Assembly (NCBI RefSeq): GCF_023955655.1
Contig: NZ_JAMXHT010000002.1
Location: 660,060-724,059 of the forward strand
Source: Ralstonia soli
GTDB lineage: Bacteria; Pseudomonadota; Gammaproteobacteria; Burkholderiales; Burkholderiaceae
Direction of reading: 5' to 3'
Length of the DNA stretch: 64,000 nucleotides
Made by a program: the position numbers and the translations under genes
Part shown: positions 17,198 through 26,319 of the stretch, in pieces
How the letters are laid out: every line of letters begins with the position of its first letter
Position numbering within the stretch: position 1 is the stretch's first letter
The notes under the pieces: generated by a model
Told to the model about the DNA's origin: nothing
Seen by the model: only the letters and a program-made list of their open reading frames with translations
Database searches by the model: none

Positions 17198-18133
17198 ATG
17201 CTGGGCGATCTATTGATGTCGTTCTTCGAGGTGGCCCGCCAGGGCAGCGTGACGGGCGCGGCCAAGCGCCTGCGCCTGTCGCAGCCCACCGTGACGGGGC
17301 GCATCCGCCAACTGGAAGAGATGTACGGCGTGGAGCTGTTCCACCGTCGCGGCAGCCGGCTGGATCTGTCAGACCTGGGCGTGAGCCTGATGCCCATTGT
17401 CGAGCGCCTGGCGCAGCAGGAAGGCGACGTCGACTTCCTGCTGCGCAATGCCGGGGACTTGCGCACCGGCAACCTGCGCGTGGGCGCCACGGGCCCGTAC
17501 TACATCCTGCCCAGTGTGGCCGCCTTCCGCGCGCGCCACCCGACCATCGAGATCACCATCGAGTTCGGCAATTCACAGCAGATGCTGGAGGCGCTGTCGG
17601 AAGTGCGCATCGATCTGGCGGTCTCGTCGCATGCCGTGGACGACGAACGGCTGCACCGCATCACCCTGGCCGAAGACACGATGGTGCTGGTGGTGCCGCT
17701 GGACCACGCCCTCGCCCGGCGCTCGAGCATCACGTTGAGCGACATCACCGGCTGCCAGCTGCTGATGCGCGAGCCCGGCTCCGTCACCCGCCGCGTGACC
17801 GAAGACGCTTTCGCCGCTGCCGGCATCGAGCCCGCCAGCATGAGCATCATCGGCAGTCGCGAGGCGATCTACGAAGCGATCAGCCTGGGCCTGGGCTGCA
17901 GCATCGTTCCCGCGCGCGAAGCCCCGCGCCGCCCTGACGTGCGCGTGCTGCCTTTTGCCGACAACGCGCCCGTCATCCACGAATACCTGTATTTCCTGAA
18001 GGAGCGCAAGGATGCACGGCTCGTGCGTGCGTTCCTTGACTGCCTGGACCCGCTGCACGCGCAGGCGCCCAAGAAAAAGGCCGATGCGTTCATCGCCAAA
18101 GTTTTGGGCATGGACACAACCGCGACGCGCTAG
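17198..18133 (+). CDS. LysR-family transcriptional regulator (aminophosphonate-locus type)
   Basis: A 311-residue LysR protein: winged helix at about 3-62 (FFEVARQGSVTGAAKRLRLS) and a substrate-binding domain at about 90-295. It is visibly related to the regulator at 25134-26006, with shared segments such as QPTVT, VELF, LRIGAT/LRVGAT-PYY, QMLEAL and a matching C-terminal EYLYFL/EYLYCL. The two therefore look like paralogues flanking the same locus. It precedes the HAD gene by 45 nt on the same strand and may control it, or the leftward phosphonate operon, or itself. Effector unknown. Confidence 0.87.
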   Translation: MLGDLLMSFFEVARQGSVTGAAKRLRLSQPTVTGRIRQLEEMYGVELFHRRGSRLDLSDLGVSLMPIVERLAQQEGDVDFLLRNAGDLRTGNLRVGATGPYYILPSVAAFRARHPTIEITIEFGNSQQMLEALSEVRIDLAVSSHAVDDERLHRITLAEDTMVLVVPLDHALARRSSITLSDITGCQLLMREPGSVTRRVTEDAFAAAGIEPASMSIIGSREAIYEAISLGLGCSIVPAREAPRRPDVRVLPFADNAPVIHEYLYFLKERKDARLVRAFLDCLDPLHAQAPKKKADAFIAKVLGMDTTATR

Positions 18134-18178
18134 CGGCATAAGCTCGCGGGTTTTCAACCGCCACTGCCCGTCCGCTGT

Positions 18179-18862
18179 ATGCAATCGCTTGCCCTGTTCG
18201 ACCTGGACCACACCCTGCTGCCCATCGACAGCGAATACGAATGGGGCCGCTTCCTGGTCGCCCAGGGTGCCGTCGACCGACACGCCTTCGAACAGGCCAA
18301 CGAGCGCTGGATGCGCGAGTACCGCGATGGCACGTTGGACTTCGGCCGCCACGCGCGCTTCTCGCTCGGCCTGCTGGCGCAGCACCCGCGCAAGCGTCTC
18401 GATGCCTGGCGCGCTGCGTTCCTGCACGAGGTCATCACGCGCGCCATCCAACCCGCTGCGCGAGAACTGGTCGACGCGCACCTGCGTGCGGGCGACCTCT
18501 GCTGCATCGTCACCGCCACGCACCGCTACCTGACCGAACCGATTGCCGCCGCTTTCAACGTGCCGCACCTGCTGGCGGTGGAAGGCGAAACCGTCAAGGG
18601 CCAACCTGATGGCGAGTTCACAGGCAACCTGCTCGGCACGCCCAGCTTTGGCGCCGGCAAGATCACGCGTGTGGCTGAGTGGCTCGCGCAGCGCGGCCAA
18701 CGTATGACGGACTTCTCGCGCACGGTGTTCTACAGCGATTCACGCAACGACTTGCCGCTGCTCGACGCGGTATCGCACCCCGTGGCGGTGAGCCCCGACA
18801 CCACGTTGCGCGCGACTGCCGAAGCGCGCGGGTGGCCGATCATCGAACTCTTCCCCGCCTGA
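18179..18862 (+). CDS. HAD-superfamily (subclass IB) phosphatase, SerB-like
   Basis: A 227-residue HAD-IB hydrolase. Motif I is FDLDHTLLP (nucleophile D8, acid D10). Motif II lies in CCIVTATHRY, motif III around the Lys of GAGKITRV, and motif IV is VFYSDSRNDLPLL. The helical cap between residues about 20 and 90 is typical of SerB-like and PSP-like phosphatases. Substrate unknown; phosphoserine or another phospho-ester is possible. It follows the LysR gene by 45 nt and ends at a strong bidirectional terminator shared with the convergent FAD oxidoreductase gene. A link to phosphonate use is only positional. Confidence 0.86.
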   Translation: MQSLALFDLDHTLLPIDSEYEWGRFLVAQGAVDRHAFEQANERWMREYRDGTLDFGRHARFSLGLLAQHPRKRLDAWRAAFLHEVITRAIQPAARELVDAHLRAGDLCCIVTATHRYLTEPIAAAFNVPHLLAVEGETVKGQPDGEFTGNLLGTPSFGAGKITRVAEWLAQRGQRMTDFSRTVFYSDSRNDLPLLDAVSHPVAVSPDTTLRATAEARGWPIIELFPA

Positions 18863-18866
18863 TTGA

Positions 18867-18902
18867 AAAACGCCCGCACGGCGCAAACCGGGCGGGCGTT
18901 TT
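18867..18902. terminator. Bidirectional intrinsic terminator
   Basis: AAAACGCCCGC (18867-18877) and GCGGGCGTTTT (18892-18902) form an 11-bp stem ending in A/T runs on both sides, between the HAD gene (plus) and the FAD oxidoreductase gene (minus). It should stop transcription from both directions. Confidence 0.9.
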
Positions 18903-18919
18903 CACATCGCGGCGCGGCG

Positions 18920-20152
18920 TCAGGCCGCCACTGCTGCGGGCAGGCTTGCCGGGGGCGTCCATTGGGGCAGCACCGTGCCGTCGACGAGCGCGTCGACATG
19001 CCGATGCGCCAGCGCCGGCCCCACGCTCATGCCGATGCCGCTGTGCATGAGCGCCACGGTCGTGCGGTCGTCGATGCGGGTGATCGAGAACGCGCCGCTG
19101 CCGGGCACGTGGCATTTGGCACCGTACACGCCCTGCCAGCGTTCCACCACGCGCAGCTTGCTGCCGAACGTGTCACGCGCGAGATCAAGCAGGATGTTGT
19201 CGACCGACTCGGCATTGAACGGGCGGGCGTCCTGGCCGTAGTCGTGCGAGTCGCCGACGATCCAGTCGCCGTACGGCGTCGGGCTTACCAGCAGGTGGAT
19301 GCCGTGGCGCGCCAGTTCGGGGCGTTGATGCTCGATCTGCATGGCGAGCGCCTGTGCGGTCGGCAGATCGGCAAACGCGCCGTAGTGCGTGCATGACAGG
19401 CCGGTCAGCACGGCGTGCTCCAACGGGAAGCCGTCTTCGGGCGTCACGCGCAGCATCTGCAGGCGGCACACTTGCGGCTGCAGCGCGCGCAGTTGATCGG
19501 CGCACAGCGTCTGGTAATCGTGGCCGCTGCAGACGATCACGCGCTGGGCGTTGCATACGCCGGCCGTTGTGTCCAGCCGGCCGCCTTCCACATGGCGTAC
19601 CAGCGTGCCGAAATGAAAACGCACGCCTTGCGTGGCGAGCCATGCTGTCAGCGCGGGAATGGCCTCGCGCGAATAGAGCTGCAAGTCATCAAAGCCCTGC
19701 AACGCTGCGCGATGGCGCGCAAAGCGGCCGTCATACAGGCCGGCCAGTTCAGCGCCGCGCAGCAGTTTCACGTGGTAGCCGAAGGCCGGCGCGCGGGTGG
19801 ACATGAACTCATTCAGCACGGCTTCTTCAGCGGCATTGCGCGCAAACAGCAGCGCACCGTTGGCGCGCGCAAAGATGCCGGCGCACTCCGCCCAGTCGAG
19901 ATACAGCGCGCGGCTTTCACGCGCGAGGTCGAGCATGATGCCCGGCGGCTGGCCAGTCACCAGCATCTGCCCGAAATTGCGGATGGACGCACCCACGGCG
20001 ATCTCGCTGCGCTCGAACACCGTCACGCGCAGACCGCGCTTGACGGCGGCCGCCGCGTGCGCCAAGCCCAAAATGCCAGCCCCGACGATGGCGACGTCGG
20101 TGCTGGCATCCAGGCTCCCTTGCACAACGGGAATCAAGGGAGCTTCAATCAC
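18920..20152 (-). CDS. FAD-dependent oxidoreductase of aminophosphonate loci (TIGR03364 type)
   Basis: A 410-residue DAO-family flavoprotein with GXGXXG in VAIVGAGILGLAHA (about 20-33) and a C-terminal segment HSGIGMSVGP that completes the FAD site. The family TIGR03364 is found with phosphonate genes and has been linked to oxidation of amino- or N-alkyl-aminophosphonates. The start codon is GTG at 20152, directly after the phnS stop (TAA then GTG, no gap), so translation is probably coupled. It is the last gene of the leftward operon. Since no phnW transaminase gene is present, this enzyme could deliver phosphonoacetaldehyde to PhnX by oxidative deamination or dealkylation; that is inference. 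Confidence 0.85.
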   Translation of the reverse strand: MIEAPLIPVVQGSLDASTDVAIVGAGILGLAHAAAAVKRGLRVTVFERSEIAVGASIRNFGQMLVTGQPPGIMLDLARESRALYLDWAECAGIFARANGALLFARNAAEEAVLNEFMSTRAPAFGYHVKLLRGAELAGLYDGRFARHRAALQGFDDLQLYSREAIPALTAWLATQGVRFHFGTLVRHVEGGRLDTTAGVCNAQRVIVCSGHDYQTLCADQLRALQPQVCRLQMLRVTPEDGFPLEHAVLTGLSCTHYGAFADLPTAQALAMQIEHQRPELARHGIHLLVSPTPYGDWIVGDSHDYGQDARPFNAESVDNILLDLARDTFGSKLRVVERWQGVYGAKCHVPGSGAFSITRIDDRTTVALMHSGIGMSVGPALAHRHVDALVDGTVLPQWTPPASLPAAVAA

Positions 20153-21178
20153 TTACTTCTTCTCCGACTTGCCGTCGTAGCGCTTGGTCCACTCGGCGAG
20201 GATGCGGTCACGGTTGGCGCTAGCCCACGTGAAGTCGTTCTTGATCAGGCGCTTCTCGTAGTCGGCCGGCAGCAGCGGGTCCGGCTTGGAGAAGCCCGGC
20301 GTGGCGACCACAGCAAAGTTCTTCTCATACAGCGCCATCGCAGCCGGGCTGGCAGAGAAGTCCGCCAGCTTCTTGGCGGCATCCAGGTTCTTGGTGCCCT
20401 TCATGATGCCGGTGGCTTCCACGTCCCAGCCCAGGCCTTCGGACGGCAGCACGATGTCGATCGGCGCGCCTTCCTTCTTCGACTTCACGGCGCGGTACTC
20501 GAATGCGATACCGATCGGGAACTCACCCGAAGCGGCCATCTTGCAGGGCTTGGAGCCCGAATGCGTGTACTGGCCGATGTTCTTGTGCAGGGCGTCCATG
20601 TAGTCCCAGCCCTTCTGCTCGCCCTGCATCTGCAGCCAGGCGCTGACATCCAGGTAGCCCGTGCCCGACGACGCCGGGTTCGGCATGACGATCTTGCCTG
20701 CGTAGACGGGCTTGGTCAGGTCTGCCCACGAGGTCGGCTTCGGCAGGTTCTGCTTTTGCGCTTCGACCGTGTTGAAGCAGATGGCGGCGCCCCAGGCGTC
20801 CATGCCCACCCACGCCGGCGGGTTGGCCTTGTCGCGGTACGTGGCGCCAATCTTTGCCAGGTCAGCCGGTGCGTACGGCGTCAGCATGCCTTCCTTGTCG
20901 AGGATGGCCAGGCTCGATGCAGCCAGGCCCCACACCACGTCGGCGCGCGGGTTGGCCTTCTCGGCCAGCAGCTTGGCGGTGACGACGCCGGTGGAGTCGC
21001 GCACCCACTTGATCTCGATGTCCGGATTGGCCTTCTCGAAGGCATACTGGTACGCCTTCACTTGGTCAGCTTCCAGCGCCGTGTACACGGTCAGCGTGGT
21101 CTTGGCAAAGGCCGACGTGGCAAACGCCATCGTGGCCGACGTGACTGCGGCGGCCAGCAGGGAAAGACGCTTCGTCAT
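20153..21178 (-). CDS. phnS: 2-aminoethylphosphonate ABC transporter substrate-binding protein
   Basis: A 341-residue periplasmic binding protein of the iron/phosphonate (SBP_bac_6) type. The signal peptide MTKRLSLLAAAVTSATMAFA ends near AFA-K. The mature chain starts with LTVYTALEADQVKAYQYAFE and contains VVWGLAASSLAIL and NPASSGTGYLDVSAWLQ. I start at ATG 21178, preceded by GAGGAAACC, rather than the longer frame, because it begins exactly at a signal peptide. Together with PhnT and the PhnUV permease it should import 2-aminoethylphosphonate or a close analogue. It lies 56 nt after phnX. Confidence 0.87.
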   Translation of the reverse strand: MTKRLSLLAAAVTSATMAFATSAFAKTTLTVYTALEADQVKAYQYAFEKANPDIEIKWVRDSTGVVTAKLLAEKANPRADVVWGLAASSLAILDKEGMLTPYAPADLAKIGATYRDKANPPAWVGMDAWGAAICFNTVEAQKQNLPKPTSWADLTKPVYAGKIVMPNPASSGTGYLDVSAWLQMQGEQKGWDYMDALHKNIGQYTHSGSKPCKMAASGEFPIGIAFEYRAVKSKKEGAPIDIVLPSEGLGWDVEATGIMKGTKNLDAAKKLADFSASPAAMALYEKNFAVVATPGFSKPDPLLPADYEKRLIKNDFTWASANRDRILAEWTKRYDGKSEKK

Positions 21179-21234
21179 GGTTTCCTCGGTATGGGTGTGA
21201 TGCAGGGAAAAAGACAACAAACAGGACAACAAAC

Positions 21235-22113
21235 TCAGGAGCACTGCGGCCGTTCACCGCGCGCCAGGCGTCGGTTGATGTCGGCCACGACTTCCGGCAG
21301 ATCGGCAATCGTGTCGATCTCGTAATGCGGGCGGCAGGCGGCAAAGCCTGCCGAAATGGCAACGCGATGGCGTGCACGTTCATCGGCATCCAGCGCTGCG
21401 TATTGCGCGTACGGCAGGCCCAGCGCGTTACCCGACATCAGCAGCGCCACCGTCCACATGCCGGCGCGGCGGCCTTCTTCAATACCGGGCACGGTGTCGT
21501 CCACCTTCACGCAGGCCGCCACATCGCCAAGGGCGAGATCCACCACGTTGCGCAGTGCCTGCGCAGGCCCTGGCCGAGCACGCGGCACGTCATCGCAGGC
21601 GATCACGCAGTCGGGCGTGTAGCCGGCCTCGGCCGCCAACTCCACCACGCGCTCCATCACCACGCGCGGGTAGCCCGAGCACGTGCCGATCTTCAAACCG
21701 GCTTCGCGTAGTGCGGCGATGGTCTCCAGCGCGCCGGGAATCAACGCCGAATGCGCGCCCACCTTCTCGATCTGCAACGGCATGAAGCGGTTGTAGATGG
21801 CGGTGACGTCGTCATCGGTCGGCATGCGGCCGTGCGCGAGCGAGAAGCGCGCGGCAATCGCGCCGTCGTTGCACAGCGTGCGGATGTGGTCCCACTTGCC
21901 CACGCCCATCGGGCCGCGCGCTTCGTCCAGCGTGATGGCCACGCCAAACTCGGCAAACGCCTCCACGAAGATCTGCGTGGGGGCAAACGAACCGAAATCG
22001 ACCACGGTGCCGGCCCAGTCGAGCACGGCAGCTTCCAGGCGCAGCGGCGTGCCGCGGGCACCGCCACGTTCCGTGCCAGGCATGCGGGTCGTCATTGGGG
22101 AGGCGTCACCCAT
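21235..22113 (-). CDS. phnX: Phosphonoacetaldehyde hydrolase
   Basis: A 292-residue HAD-superfamily enzyme that hydrolyses phosphonoacetaldehyde to acetaldehyde and phosphate. The nucleophile Asp is in [12 protein letters not shown] (D32). The Schiff-base Lys lies in [12 protein letters not shown] (K73), as expected for PhnX, in the cap domain. The [11 protein letters not shown] segment carries motif II and [13 protein letters not shown] motif IV. The start has a good ribosome-binding site (AAGGA). It sits between the permease (29 nt) and phnS. It is the C-P bond breaking step of this locus. Confidence 0.93.
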   Translation of the reverse strand: MGDASPMTTRMPGTERGGARGTPLRLEAAVLDWAGTVVDFGSFAPTQIFVEAFAEFGVAITLDEARGPMGVGKWDHIRTLCNDGAIAARFSLAHGRMPTDDDVTAIYNRFMPLQIEKVGAHSALIPGALETIAALREAGLKIGTCSGYPRVVMERVVELAAEAGYTPDCVIACDDVPRARPGPAQALRNVVDLALGDVAACVKVDDTVPGIEEGRRAGMWTVALLMSGNALGLPYAQYAALDADERARHRVAISAGFAACRPHYEIDTIADLPEVVADINRRLARGERPQCS

Positions 22114-22142
22114 GTTGTGGTTCCTTTTTCTTTCCTACGAAT

Positions 22143-23894
22143 TCAATGAGAGGCCGTGCGCCAAGCCTGCGTGCGGCGCACGATGCCGCGCGTGGCCAGT
22201 TCCAGCAGCAGCGACACGATGATCGACGTGACGAGAATGAGCGTAGACATGGCCGCAGCGGGGCCAATGTCGCCGGCGTCGTCCATGTTCAGCACGGCCA
22301 CGGAGGCCAGCACGGTGTCGGGGCTGTAGAGGAAGATCACCGCCGACACCGTGGTCATGGCCGACACGAACAGGTAGCGCGTGCACGCCAGCACGGCCGG
22401 CAGGCACATCGGCAGCGTTACGCGCCAGTAGGTGCGCAGCGCCGATACCTTGAGCGAGGCGGACACGGCCTCGAACACCGGGTCCAGCTGCCCCAGCGAC
22501 GCCACCGACGTGAGGTGGGCCGCCGTGGCGCAGTGCATGATCGTGCAGAGCACCATCAGCGTCATGCCGCCGTACAGGCCATTGAGCGGGTTGGCCGGAT
22601 GGTTGAAGAAGAACACATAGCCCAGGCCGAGCACGAGCCCGGGCACCGCCATCGGCAGCAGCACGGCAAAGCGGATGGCGGAGTGCAGCCATGCAACCGC
22701 GCGTGTCTTTTCGACCAGCCACGCACCGGTGAAGATCAGCACCGTGCCGAACACGGTGGTCAGCGCGGCCAGCTTCAGGCTGTTGCGATACGCCAGCCAG
22801 CCGCCGCCGTCCATGTTGTCGAAGTCGTAATTGCGCAGCGACAGTTCGAGGTTGTACGGCCACAGCTTGACCAGCGACGCGCCCACGGCAGTCGCAAGCA
22901 TCAGCAGGATCCCGCCGACCACCAGCACGCTCAGCAGCAGGAAGAGCCCGTCGCGCAGGCGGTCCGGGAGCGGGTGATACGGCTGCGCGCGGCTCGCGAG
23001 TGCAGCGTGCTGGCGGCGCTGCACCAGGCGCTCCACTGCGAAGGTCAGCAGCGCCGGCAGCAGCAGCATCAAGCCGATGACGGCGCCGCGCGCAAACTGC
23101 TGCTGGCCCACCACCGCCTTATAGGCTTCCACAGCCAGCACCTGGTAGCTGCCGCCCACCACCGTCGGCACACCAAAGTCGGTGGCCACCAGCGTGAACA
23201 CCAGCGCAAAGGCGCCGAACAGGCCATAGCGCGCGCCGGGTAGCGTGACCGTGCGGAACGTGCGCCACGGCCCGGCCCCCATCGCACGGGCGGCGTCGTA
23301 CAGGCGGCCGTCTGCCAGCGTGAGCGTGGCCAGCAACAGCATCAGCGCATACGGGAAGGTATAGAACACCTCGCCCAGCACGATGCCCCAGAAGCCGTAG
23401 ATGTTGCCGCCGTTCAGCCATGCCTTGAACAGGCCCTGGTTGCCGAACAGGTAGACCAGCGCAATGCCCGGCAACAGCGATGGTGCAAACAGCGGCAGCA
23501 TGGCCAGCGTGCGCATCGTGCCGCGCAACGGCATGCGCGTGCGCTGCACGGCATAGGCCAGGGCAAAGGCCAGCGGCACGACAATCGCGGCCACCGCGCC
23601 GGACACCGCCAGCGTGCGGCCCACCATGTCGAGAAAGTTCGGACCCTGCACCACGTGCATGACCAGCGCGAGGCCGTGCTCGTCGGTGCTGCGCGCGCTG
23701 GGGACCACGCCGGTGGCCTGCAGCAGCATCATGGCCGTCGGGGCCAGCAGGCCGATGGCCAGCAACAGCAGCCAGCCGAGCTTCATGCCGGTCAGCACGG
23801 GCACATCGGTGCGCCAGTACGGCGTGCGCGCGATGCGGGCGGGTTCGGATCGGGTGGCCGTGACCACGTTGGTCTCGGGCGGGAGCATCGACAT
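22143..23894 (-). CDS. 2-aminoethylphosphonate ABC transporter permease, fused PhnU-PhnV type
   Basis: A 583-residue inner-membrane protein with about twelve hydrophobic segments and two ABC permease halves (about 60-300 and 345-575). Each half has an EAA-like loop: MGAGPWRTFRTVTLPGARYGLFGA in the first and ASLKVSALRTYWRVTLPMCLPA in the second. In Salmonella the two halves are separate PhnU and PhnV; here they are fused, as in the TIGR03262 family. I chose ATG 23894 because GAGGTGG lies 6 nt before it and it begins 8 nt after the phnT stop; a longer start at 23936 would overlap phnT. Confidence 0.87.
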   Translation of the reverse strand: MSMLPPETNVVTATRSEPARIARTPYWRTDVPVLTGMKLGWLLLLAIGLLAPTAMMLLQATGVVPSARSTDEHGLALVMHVVQGPNFLDMVGRTLAVSGAVAAIVVPLAFALAYAVQRTRMPLRGTMRTLAMLPLFAPSLLPGIALVYLFGNQGLFKAWLNGGNIYGFWGIVLGEVFYTFPYALMLLLATLTLADGRLYDAARAMGAGPWRTFRTVTLPGARYGLFGAFALVFTLVATDFGVPTVVGGSYQVLAVEAYKAVVGQQQFARGAVIGLMLLLPALLTFAVERLVQRRQHAALASRAQPYHPLPDRLRDGLFLLLSVLVVGGILLMLATAVGASLVKLWPYNLELSLRNYDFDNMDGGGWLAYRNSLKLAALTTVFGTVLIFTGAWLVEKTRAVAWLHSAIRFAVLLPMAVPGLVLGLGYVFFFNHPANPLNGLYGGMTLMVLCTIMHCATAAHLTSVASLGQLDPVFEAVSASLKVSALRTYWRVTLPMCLPAVLACTRYLFVSAMTTVSAVIFLYSPDTVLASVAVLNMDDAGDIGPAAAMSTLILVTSIIVSLLLELATRGIVRRTQAWRTASH

Positions 23895-23901
23895 GGCCAC
23901 C

Positions 23902-25020
23902 TCAGGCACGGTCGTGCGGATAGAGGCGCAGGCCATCGCGCTCCAGCGCGATCCACAACTTGCTGTCGCCCACCCCCGGGCGCAGCGCGCCCGATGCCAC
24001 TTCGGCCACCAGCGATGCGTCGCCCAGGCCGTCGATGGCGAGCGTCACGCGGGTGCGACTGCCCAGATAGATCTGGTCGACCACGCGGGCGAGATGGCGG
24101 TTGGGGGCGTCGTCGCGCGGGTGCAGCGTGACAGCTTCGGGGCGGCAGAACAGGCGGCCCTTGGCAGCGGCACCGTCGGCAAATGCCGGATCAAGCAGCA
24201 GCGGCTGGCCGGCCAGCGTGGGTGTACCGTCTTCCGCGCACTCCAGCGGCAGCCAGTTGGCCTGTCCGACAAATCCGGCGACGAAGCCGGTGGCCGGGCG
24301 TGAATAGATGTCTGCCGGCGAGCCCGTCTGCTCGATGCGGCCGTTGGACATGACGGCGATGCGATCGGCCATCGCCATGGCCTCGTCCTGATCGTGCGTG
24401 ACCATCAACGTGGTCACGTTCAGCTTGCGCTGCAGGCGGCGCAGCTCGATGCGCAGATGCTCGCGCACCTGGGCGTCCAGCGCCGACATCGGCTCATCCA
24501 GCAGCAACAGCGACGGCGCGGGCGCCAGCGCGCGAGCCAGTGCCACGCGCTGCTGCTGTCCGCCCGAGAGCTGCGATGGGTACTTTGCCTCGCTGCCGGC
24601 CAGGCCGACCAGCGCCAGCATCTCCGACACCCGCTCCTGCATGCGCGCCCGGTTGCTGTTGCCGGTGTCGAGCCCGTAGGCGACGTTCTGCGCAACCGTC
24701 AGGTTGGGAAACAGCGCGTATGACTGGAAGACGATGCCGTAGTCCCGCTCACGCGGTGCCAGGTTCGAGATATCGCGGCCGCCGGCAATGATCTGGCCGG
24801 CGTCCTGCGCTTCCAACCCGGCGATGATGCGCAGCAGCGTTGTCTTGCCGCAGCCCGAGGGGCCCAGCAGGCAGACGAACTCGCCTTGCGCCACGTCCAG
24901 CGACACGCCATCAAGCGCGGTGAATGTGGCAGGCCCGGTGCCAAAGCGGCGCGCAACGTGCCGCACAGACAGAAACGGCGCGGCATGGCCCTGGGCGGGC
25001 TGGGAAGCAGGTTGAGGCAT
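23902..25020 (-). CDS. phnT: 2-aminoethylphosphonate ABC transporter ATP-binding protein
   Basis: A 372-residue ATPase. Walker A GPSGCGKTT is at 53-61, followed by a Q-loop in FQSYALFPNL, the signature LSGGQQQRVALARAL, Walker B LLLLDEPMSALD, and a C-terminal TOBE-like regulatory region (about 285-365). The pattern and context match the PhnT family of AEP importers. It is the first gene of the leftward operon phnT-phnUV-phnX-phnS-FAD oxidoreductase. The LysR gene at 25134-26006 lies just upstream, transcribed in the same direction. Confidence 0.88.
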   Translation of the reverse strand: MPQPASQPAQGHAAPFLSVRHVARRFGTGPATFTALDGVSLDVAQGEFVCLLGPSGCGKTTLLRIIAGLEAQDAGQIIAGGRDISNLAPRERDYGIVFQSYALFPNLTVAQNVAYGLDTGNSNRARMQERVSEMLALVGLAGSEAKYPSQLSGGQQQRVALARALAPAPSLLLLDEPMSALDAQVREHLRIELRRLQRKLNVTTLMVTHDQDEAMAMADRIAVMSNGRIEQTGSPADIYSRPATGFVAGFVGQANWLPLECAEDGTPTLAGQPLLLDPAFADGAAAKGRLFCRPEAVTLHPRDDAPNRHLARVVDQIYLGSRTRVTLAIDGLGDASLVAEVASGALRPGVGDSKLWIALERDGLRLYPHDRA

Positions 25021-25133
25021 CGGCGCGGGTAGTAGCGAAAACGGTCGCCACTGTAGCCAGCCGACATGTACCCCATGTGGCAGTTACCCCAAAAACGCCA
25101 ATGTGCGCATTTCCGGATTTTGGTTGGGCCGAT

Positions 25134-26006
25134 TCATGGAACCGGACGCACTTCCGCCAGAAACGCCGCAATGAGCCGCGCGTCGCGCCGGTCCTGCAGG
25201 CAGTAAAGGTATTCGCTCAGCTCCGGCACCCCGCCCTCAATGCCTTCGAACGGCAGCACGCGCAGGTCGGCGTGGCTCGGCACCTCCTGGCGGGCGATCA
25301 CGCTCACGCCCAGGTTGCGCGTGATGGCCTCGCGGATGGATTCACGGCTGCCGATCTCCACCGTGGAGGCCGGCGTCACGCCTGCCTGCGCCATCATGGT
25401 TTCGGTCATCGCGCGCGTGGTCGATCCCACCTCGCGCACCAGCAGCCGGCATTGCGAGAGCGCCGCCACGGGCACGGTCGTCTGTGCGGCCAGGGGGTGG
25501 TTGCGATGCACCACCAGCACGAGCGGATCGCGCGCCAGCTCGATGCGCAGAAAGCGCGCGTCGTCCACCCGCTGCGACGACGAGGCCACGTCCACCCGGT
25601 ATTCCTGCAGCGCTTCAAGCATCTGCACCGAGTTGCCGGCTTCGATGCTGACGTCGATGCCGGGGTGGCTCTTGCAGAAGCGGTCGACGATGTCGAGCAC
25701 GTAGTACGGCGCCGTGGCCCCGATGCGCAGGTGGCCGGCCCCCACGTCGCCGGAGTTGCGCAGGAAGAAATCGATCTCGGTCTCCTGACGGACAAGCTGG
25801 TCGACCAGCGGCATCAGCCGCACGCCCGCATCCGACAGCGCCAGTCGGCGCCCGCCCCGGTAGAACAGCTCCACACCGTAGGCCTCTTCCAGCGCGCGGA
25901 TCTGCGATGTCACGGTCGGCTGCGACAGGCCGAGCTGCTTGGCGGCCAGCGTGATGCTGCCCAGGCGGGCCACCATGAAGAACGATTTGAGCTGCGCAAC
26001 GAGCAT
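25134..26006 (-). CDS. LysR-family transcriptional regulator of the aminophosphonate locus
   Basis: A 290-residue LysR protein with the helix-turn-helix at about 4-62 (FFMVARLGSITLAAKQLGLSQ) and a ligand-binding domain after residue 90. I start at ATG 26006 (MLVAQLKSFF), the usual LysR N-terminus; upstream in-frame starts would add an unlikely tail. It is upstream of phnT on the same strand with a 113-nt gap, and resembles the regulator at 17198. It is a good candidate activator of the phn operon. The 25021-25133 gap should hold its binding site but I could not define one. Confidence 0.87.
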   Translation of the reverse strand: MLVAQLKSFFMVARLGSITLAAKQLGLSQPTVTSQIRALEEAYGVELFYRGGRRLALSDAGVRLMPLVDQLVRQETEIDFFLRNSGDVGAGHLRIGATAPYYVLDIVDRFCKSHPGIDVSIEAGNSVQMLEALQEYRVDVASSSQRVDDARFLRIELARDPLVLVVHRNHPLAAQTTVPVAALSQCRLLVREVGSTTRAMTETMMAQAGVTPASTVEIGSRESIREAITRNLGVSVIARQEVPSHADLRVLPFEGIEGGVPELSEYLYCLQDRRDARLIAAFLAEVRPVP

Positions 26007-26319
26007 CGGTGTGACGGTTTCAGCGCCCGGGGCGGCACTGTGGATGGAGGGGCGGCCCATTCTAGCGGACCGGTCGGCCGGCAAAGTGGCGTCCGCCTCC
26101 CTCGTCCGTTTTCGGTTTCTACACCCCGTGGCTACAACTTTTTGCACCTTTCGGCGAGGGCGGGCACGGCCTTACCCCACATCGGGGGGAATTGGGGCCT
26201 GTGAGCCCGTTATTTCCACGGATCGAATCCGCCACATCGCCGGGAGAATCCGTCCGCGCGCTGCGGTCACGAGCCGACCGCGCGCAGGCATTCGGATTGG
26301 CGGATTTGGAGAGATGTGG
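26007..26319. other. Intergenic region between LysR and lipoprotein genes
   Basis: 313 nt holding the divergent promoters of the LysR gene (minus) and the metalloprotease gene (plus). It includes an AT-richer part near 26130-26150 (ACTTTTTGCACC). I see no gene, repeat or clear promoter hexamers. Confidence 0.4.
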
